From contig JAICJM010000167.1 of assembly GCA_025928435.1 (NCBI GenBank), positions 1 through 9,243 on the forward strand: 9,243 bases of DNA. Reading direction: 5' to 3'. Shown one piece after another: positions 5,922-9,243 of this stretch. The stretch comes from Thermoleophilia bacterium. Lineage in GTDB: Bacteria > Actinomycetota > Thermoleophilia > Gaiellales > JAICJC01. Below the pieces are notes generated by a model. The model ran no database searches. It saw only the letters and a list, made by a program, of their open reading frames with translations, and was not told the DNA's origin. Position 1 is the first letter of the stretch, and the number at the start of each line of letters is the position of its first letter. A program made the translations under genes and the position numbers.

Positions 5922-7052
5922 ATGCAGACGATCGATCGCCCCCAGCCGACCAGCACCACCGCCCCCGAGCTTCGACCCTCGCCGGAGCCCGCCGCACGGC
6001 GGGTCGAGTTCGACGTCTCGGGCTGGGCCGTGGCCAAGCTGATGGCCGGACTGCTGCTGCTCGGGATCGCCGGGAACGTCGTCTTCCAGATCCGTGACAT
6101 CTTCATCTGGACGGCCGCCGCCCTTTTCCTGGCCATCGCCCTGAACCCGCTCGTCACGCGGCTCGAGCCGAAGCTCGGCCGGACGGGTGCGGCCCTCGCG
6201 GTCTTCCTCGGCTTCGTGGTGGTCCTCATCGCCACGCTGACGGCGCTCGTCGCGCCGTTCGTGACCCAGGTCGACCAGCTCACGACGGGCCTGCCGAACG
6301 CGCTCCAGGACGCGCGCCACAACCACACGTTCGCCAGCCTCGACTCCCGGTTCCATCTCGTCCAGCACGCCCGCGCGCACGCCGATGCCGTCCCCGGGTA
6401 CGTGTTCGGCACGGCGGGCACCGTGCTCGGCGGCGTGATCGCCGTGACGACCGTCCTCTTCCTCACGATCTTCCTGCTCATCGAGCTGCCCAACCTGTCC
6501 CGCCTGGTGCTGGGCCAGCTGCAGCCGGCACAGCGGGAACGGGCGGTGGGCATCGCCCAGCACGCGAACCGCCAGGTCGGCGGCTACGTCTTCGGCAACC
6601 TGGTCATCTCGGTGATCTGCCTCGCCGTCACGTGGGTTGCGCTCTACGCCCTCGGCGTGCCCTACTCCCTGGCGCTGGCCGTCTTCATGGCGGTGTTCGA
6701 CATCATCCCGCTGGTCGGCGCCACGATCGGCTCGATCGTCGTGATCGGCGCGGCTTTCCTCCTCACCGGCTCGACCGCCGGCATCGCGATGTTCGTGATC
6801 GTCATGGTCTACCAGCAGGTCGAGAACCACGTGCTCCAGCCGCTCATCTACGGCCGCACGGTGGCGCTCTCGTCTCTCACGGTGCTGCTCGCGGTCCTCA
6901 CCGGCGGCGCCGCGCTCGGGCTGGTCGGGGCCCTGCTCGCGATCCCGATCGCGGGGACGCTCCAGGCGGTCCTCGGCGAGATGCTCGAGAGCCGCGCGGA
7001 ACGGATCCGGCGCGACGGGCCGAGCGGCGAGGAGGCCGTCGAGGCCTCCTAA
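5922..7052 (+). CDS. AI-2E family transporter (TqsA/PerM-like membrane protein)
   Basis: 376 residues, normal for this family (about 340-400), an inner-membrane protein with about 7-8 hydrophobic segments. Visible segments: about 34-55, 59-78, 88-112, 160-188, 222-246, 248-282, 286-298 and 316-350. The soluble stretch at 113-158 between the third and fourth segments is the usual extramembrane domain, shorter than in many relatives. Conserved C-terminal blocks are clear: FDIIPLVGATIG (259-270), YQQVENHVLQPLIYGR (297-312) and GGAALGLVGALLAIP (328-342). The family is named after E. coli TqsA, linked to autoinducer-2 export, but many members do other things, such as ion/proton antiport or permease-like roles. 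The substrate is therefore open. The Pro-rich N-terminal 30 residues are variable. Start ATG 5922 has GGAG 4 nt upstream. It is the only plus-strand gene, divergent from the CNB gene and convergent with the unknown gene, the stop codons overlapping in CTAA. Confidence 0.93.
   Translation: MQTIDRPQPTSTTAPELRPSPEPAARRVEFDVSGWAVAKLMAGLLLLGIAGNVVFQIRDIFIWTAAALFLAIALNPLVTRLEPKLGRTGAALAVFLGFVVVLIATLTALVAPFVTQVDQLTTGLPNALQDARHNHTFASLDSRFHLVQHARAHADAVPGYVFGTAGTVLGGVIAVTTVLFLTIFLLIELPNLSRLVLGQLQPAQRERAVGIAQHANRQVGGYVFGNLVISVICLAVTWVALYALGVPYSLALAVFMAVFDIIPLVGATIGSIVVIGAAFLLTGSTAGIAMFVIVMVYQQVENHVLQPLIYGRTVALSSLTVLLAVLTGGAALGLVGALLAIPIAGTLQAVLGEMLESRAERIRRDGPSGEEAVEAS
7030..7050. terminator. Hairpin at the convergent gene ends
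   Basis: AGGAGGCC (7030-7037), a 5-nt loop and GGCCTCCT (7043-7050) form a perfect 8-bp stem that ends on the overlapping stop codons of the transporter and the unknown gene. Its symmetry would serve both strands. There is no T-tract on either side, so it is not a standard intrinsic terminator; it may stabilise 3' ends or slow polymerase. Confidence 0.4.
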
Positions 7053-8239
7053 GCGGGCGGGGGCTCGCCGCGTCCCTGACGGGAAAGAGGCTGGACGACG
7101 TGGTCGATCGGCCCGACCCGATCGATGAGGACCGCGAGCAGGTCGGTGTCGATCAGCCACCGGTCGCCGTCGGGAACCAGCCGCAGGTCGAGCCGGTGCT
7201 CCTCGCCGGCGTCGATCGCGGCCCGGTCGGGCTCCGGCTCGGGCTCCGGCACGCCGTCCGACACCGCGAACCCGAGGGCCGCTCTCGAGCCGTGGGCTCC
7301 CTGGGCGCCATGCGTGGGAGCATGGTTGATCGAGAGTCGCATGTCGGCGCTGCCATCGGGGTTGAATCGCGGGTAGTCCCCGGTTGTCCCCGACCCCGTG
7401 ATGGGACGCAGCATGGTGTGCAGCCAGAGCAGATCGCGGTAGCGGCGCCGCCCGCCCCACGCATCGACGACGCTCGACGTGAAGAGGTCGCCGAGGTCCG
7501 GCGCCCCGGCGTTCTTGTGCATCGCGTCGGTCAGGCCGCCGACGGCCCGGCGCACCGACGCCCGGCGGGCTCGCTCCTCGGGCGAGCGCTCGGGCCGGCC
7601 CAGCTTCCCGAGGATCGGTGCGAGGCGCTCCCCTTCCTGCCTGCGCGCGTGCTCGGCGTGCGGGCCCAGGTCGGTGATCCGCTCGAGCCCGACCTCTCCG
7701 GGCTCGTATCCCTGGCCGACCAGGCTGATGGTCGTCACCCCGAGACGAGTGATCGCCGCCCATCGCCCACCGTAGCCGGTGCTCCACCACTCGATCGCCT
7801 CTCCGTCCACCGGGATCGCGACCGGCCCCCACGGACCCTCGAAGATCTCGCGTTCGATCCGCTCGACGCGTTCCCGTTCGACCGCGAACCATGCCTCCAT
7901 CGCGGCGCGCGAGTGATCGTCCGGCCCGTCGTCGCCGGGTGGAATCAGATCGGACACGATGTTCAACCGCACCAGATCGAGGTCGGCCTCCCGTGACGAG
8001 GTGACGGTCAGCCACGGTCCTTCCTCGGGCCGGCCGAAGGTGACGTCGATCGACGAGACGACGTTCGCAAACCCCGACCCGAACCCTCCCGGGGCGCCGA
8101 TCTCGCCGGCAAGCCCGTAGACCGCGAACGGAAGGGCCGCGAACCCCTCGACCGCGCGGCCGAGCAGCTCCCCGAGCGCCGCATCCTCGTCCTCGGCCTC
8201 TCGCCGGAACGGCGGCCCGGAATCCTCCGCACGGAGCAC
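7049..8239 (-). CDS. Protein of unknown function, N-terminus uncertain
   Basis: 396 residues from the first usable start, GTG 8239. I do not recognise the family. The N-terminal part (1-200) is rich in acidic residues and includes aromatic patches such as EGPWGPVAIPVDGEAIEWWS (134-153), followed by GGRWAAITRLGVTTISLVG (157-175), which alternates like beta strands. A charged linker (195-232) precedes a second part. That part ends in HRLDLRLVPDGDRWLIDTDLLAVLID (348-373, written here as landmarks only: RLVPDGDRWLIDTD), resembling the last strands of SnoaL/NTF2-like domains. It also contains a PEPEPEPD repeat (331-338). No signal peptide or membrane segment. The frame stays coding-like upstream of GTG 8239 to about 8337 (TPAETWRRTDAHVWVG, GSGEITAIVLRAED) but has no ATG, GTG, TTG or CTG there and meets an in-frame TAG at 8339-8341, inside the IS target site. 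The gene may have lost its true start. Its stop overlaps the transporter's stop. Confidence 0.75.
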   Translation of the reverse strand: MLRAEDSGPPFRREAEDEDAALGELLGRAVEGFAALPFAVYGLAGEIGAPGGFGSGFANVVSSIDVTFGRPEEGPWLTVTSSREADLDLVRLNIVSDLIPPGDDGPDDHSRAAMEAWFAVERERVERIEREIFEGPWGPVAIPVDGEAIEWWSTGYGGRWAAITRLGVTTISLVGQGYEPGEVGLERITDLGPHAEHARRQEGERLAPILGKLGRPERSPEERARRASVRRAVGGLTDAMHKNAGAPDLGDLFTSSVVDAWGGRRRYRDLLWLHTMLRPITGSGTTGDYPRFNPDGSADMRLSINHAPTHGAQGAHGSRAALGFAVSDGVPEPEPEPDRAAIDAGEEHRLDLRLVPDGDRWLIDTDLLAVLIDRVGPIDHVVQPLSRQGRGEPPPA

Positions 8240-8337
8240 GATCGCCGTGATCTCCCCCGAGCCCCGTATGCCGACCCAGACATGCGCGTCCGTCCGCCGC
8301 CACGTCTCCGCCGGAGTCGTCCCGAACCGGACGGCGA

Positions 8338-8343
8338 CCTAGG
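8338..8343. other. IS481-type target site, CCTAGG
   Basis: CCTAGG directly abuts the TGT terminus of the insertion sequence at 8344. It fits NCTAGN, the six-base target known to be duplicated by IS481 of Bordetella. The second copy would lie past the other end of the element, outside the window. Confidence 0.7.
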
Positions 8344-9243
8344 TGTAGGACCTCGCAGCGTGTGAGATGCGGGTGATCGGTGGCCGTCCGCCGAGCGCGC
8401 CGTGTGGTCGGTGGTGGTTGTACCACCTGACCCAGCCGGGAAGAGCGTGGGCGCGGTGGCTGGATGAGGGGTAGGCGAAGGCGTAGGCCCATTCGCGTTG
8501 CAGGATGCGGATGAAGGCTTCTGCTTTCCCGTTGGTGCGGGGCGTGTAGGGCTTGGTGCGGATGTGGCGGATGCCGTGGGCGCGCAGAAGCTCGCGGAAG
8601 CGGTGGCTGCGATACCCGGATCCGTTGTCGGTCATGACGCGGCGGATGGTGATGCCCTGGTCGGCGTAGGCCGAGATCACCGATTCCAGGAACCGCGTGC
8701 AGCTTTCGGCGTCTTCGCGCGGGTGCAGCTCGACCAGGCCCCAGCGGGAGTGGTCATCCACCGCGACGTGGGCGTGCTGCCAACCGGCCCGCCGGTTGCG
8801 CCGTACGCCGTCGCCGAGCACGCGTTTGCCGATCTGCCAGAAGCGGCCCAGCTTTTTGGCGTCCAGGTGCACCAGCTCGCCCGGCGCGGCGTACTCATAC
8901 CGATTGGCCGGCGGACGCGGCGCCCGCTCGGCGTGCGACAGGCCGTGCCGCTTGAGCACTCGCCACACCGTCGCGGGCGATCGGCCCAGCGCCGAGGCGA
9001 TCGCGCACGGCCCCCAGGTGGTGCGCAGGCGCAACTCGACGATCTGCGCCTCCGCCTCGAGCGAGAGCCGATGCGGGCAACGCTTCGCCACCGGCGGGCG
9101 ATCCCGCAACCCCTCCCAGCCCTGCTCGCGATACCGCTTGAGCAACCGATACGCAGTGGCACGACTCATCCCGCACGCCCTCGAAGCGGCCAGCGGACTG
9201 AGCCCCGAAAGCATCAACCGAACGAGCCGACACCGCGCCTCCC
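8339..9243 (-). CDS. IS481-family DDE transposase, 5' end outside window
   Basis: It catalyses cut-and-join movement of its insertion sequence. Numbering from a TTG at 9217, an N-terminal helix-turn-helix (SPLAASRACGMSRATAYRLL, 7-26) and a second one (WGPCAIASALGRSPATVWRV, 68-87) bind the element ends. The RNase H-like core carries D119 (HLDAKKLGRFW), D197 (VMTDNGSGYRS) and E233 (TNGKAEAFIR), with exactly 35 residues between the last two. WVRWYNHHRPHGALGGRPP (262-280) is the family's C-terminal block. The frame stays open to the window edge, and the residues before 9217 (EARCRLVRLML) continue the N-terminal helix, so the true start lies beyond 9243 and neither TTG 9217 nor ATG 9214 is favoured. 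The stop TAG at 8341-8339 lies outside the element, in the CCTAGG target: the last sense codon is split across the junction. No internal stop or frameshift. Confidence 0.93.
   Translation of the reverse strand, partial: EARCRLVRLMLSGLSPLAASRACGMSRATAYRLLKRYREQGWEGLRDRPPVAKRCPHRLSLEAEAQIVELRLRTTWGPCAIASALGRSPATVWRVLKRHGLSHAERAPRPPANRYEYAAPGELVHLDAKKLGRFWQIGKRVLGDGVRRNRRAGWQHAHVAVDDHSRWGLVELHPREDAESCTRFLESVISAYADQGITIRRVMTDNGSGYRSHRFRELLRAHGIRHIRTKPYTPRTNGKAEAFIRILQREWAYAFAYPSSSHRAHALPGWVRWYNHHRPHGALGGRPPITRISHAARSYT
8344..9243 (-). mobile_element. IS481-family insertion sequence, partial at right edge
   Basis: The element begins at 8344 with TGTAGGACCTCGCAGC on the plus strand, the TGT start typical of IS481-family inverted repeats. 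It carries a DD35E transposase filling almost its whole length, and a CTAG-containing target site lies just outside. The other inverted repeat is beyond the window, so its match could not be checked. Transposase frame and catalytic residues are intact, so the copy may be functional. Strand is given by transposase direction. Confidence 0.8.

Noticed and set aside
7220..7250. Short GGCTCC/GGGCTCC tandem-like tract
   Set aside because: It encodes the PEPEPEPD stretch of the unknown protein; a low-complexity coding run, not a separate repeat element.
5850..8492. An 880-codon open frame on the minus strand
   Set aside because: It runs antisense through the well-supported AI-2E transporter and across the IS junction, with an Arg/Gly/Ala/Asp-rich sequence lacking domains. 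It is a typical by-product of high GC content.

Overview
This is a GC-rich bacterial window (roughly 70% GC, strong G/C at third codon positions, several GTG starts). It reads like a soil actinobacterium or a related high-GC lineage such as Thermoleophilia. That placement is inferred from base composition and gene families, not from any marker gene. Eight of the nine substantially intact or partial protein genes are on the minus strand. No RNA gene, CRISPR array or phage gene was found.

Layout, left to right: (1) a metal-dependent amidohydrolase that runs off the left edge; (2) overlapping its start, an orphan C-terminal piece of a hydantoinase/dihydropyrimidinase-type cyclic amidohydrolase whose body is missing; (3) an alpha/beta-hydrolase-fold protein fused to a class III nucleotide cyclase; (4) a minus-strand run, read from 5282 down to 2692: ArsR-type regulator, SRPBCC/AHSA1 protein, class II aldolase-like protein and an exported cyclase-family (kynurenine-formamidase-like) hydrolase. 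The first two overlap by 11 nt, the later gaps are 44 and 35 nt, and a strong leaderless-type promoter (TTGACA-16-TATGAT) precedes the ArsR gene. (5) Next come a single-domain cyclic-nucleotide-binding protein and, divergent from it, an AI-2E-family membrane transporter. (6) A protein of unknown function converges on the transporter, with overlapping stop codons and a hairpin. (7) The right edge is an IS481-family insertion sequence, cut by the window end. It sits in a CCTAGG target, and its transposase takes its stop codon from that target.

Functional reading: the left half looks like small-molecule catabolism (amidohydrolase, hydantoinase remnant, aldolase, cyclase-fold hydrolase) mixed with signalling proteins (nucleotide cyclase, CNB-domain protein). 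Only the ArsR-SRPBCC pair has firm sequence support for coupled expression. The other links are neighbourhood inference. I see no clear undescribed multi-gene system. The best leads are the decayed hydantoinase gene next to the cyclase, the altered active-site positions in the cyclase fusion and in the exported cyclase-family protein, the leaderless self-regulated promoter, and the IS481 junction beside a gene with no good start codon.
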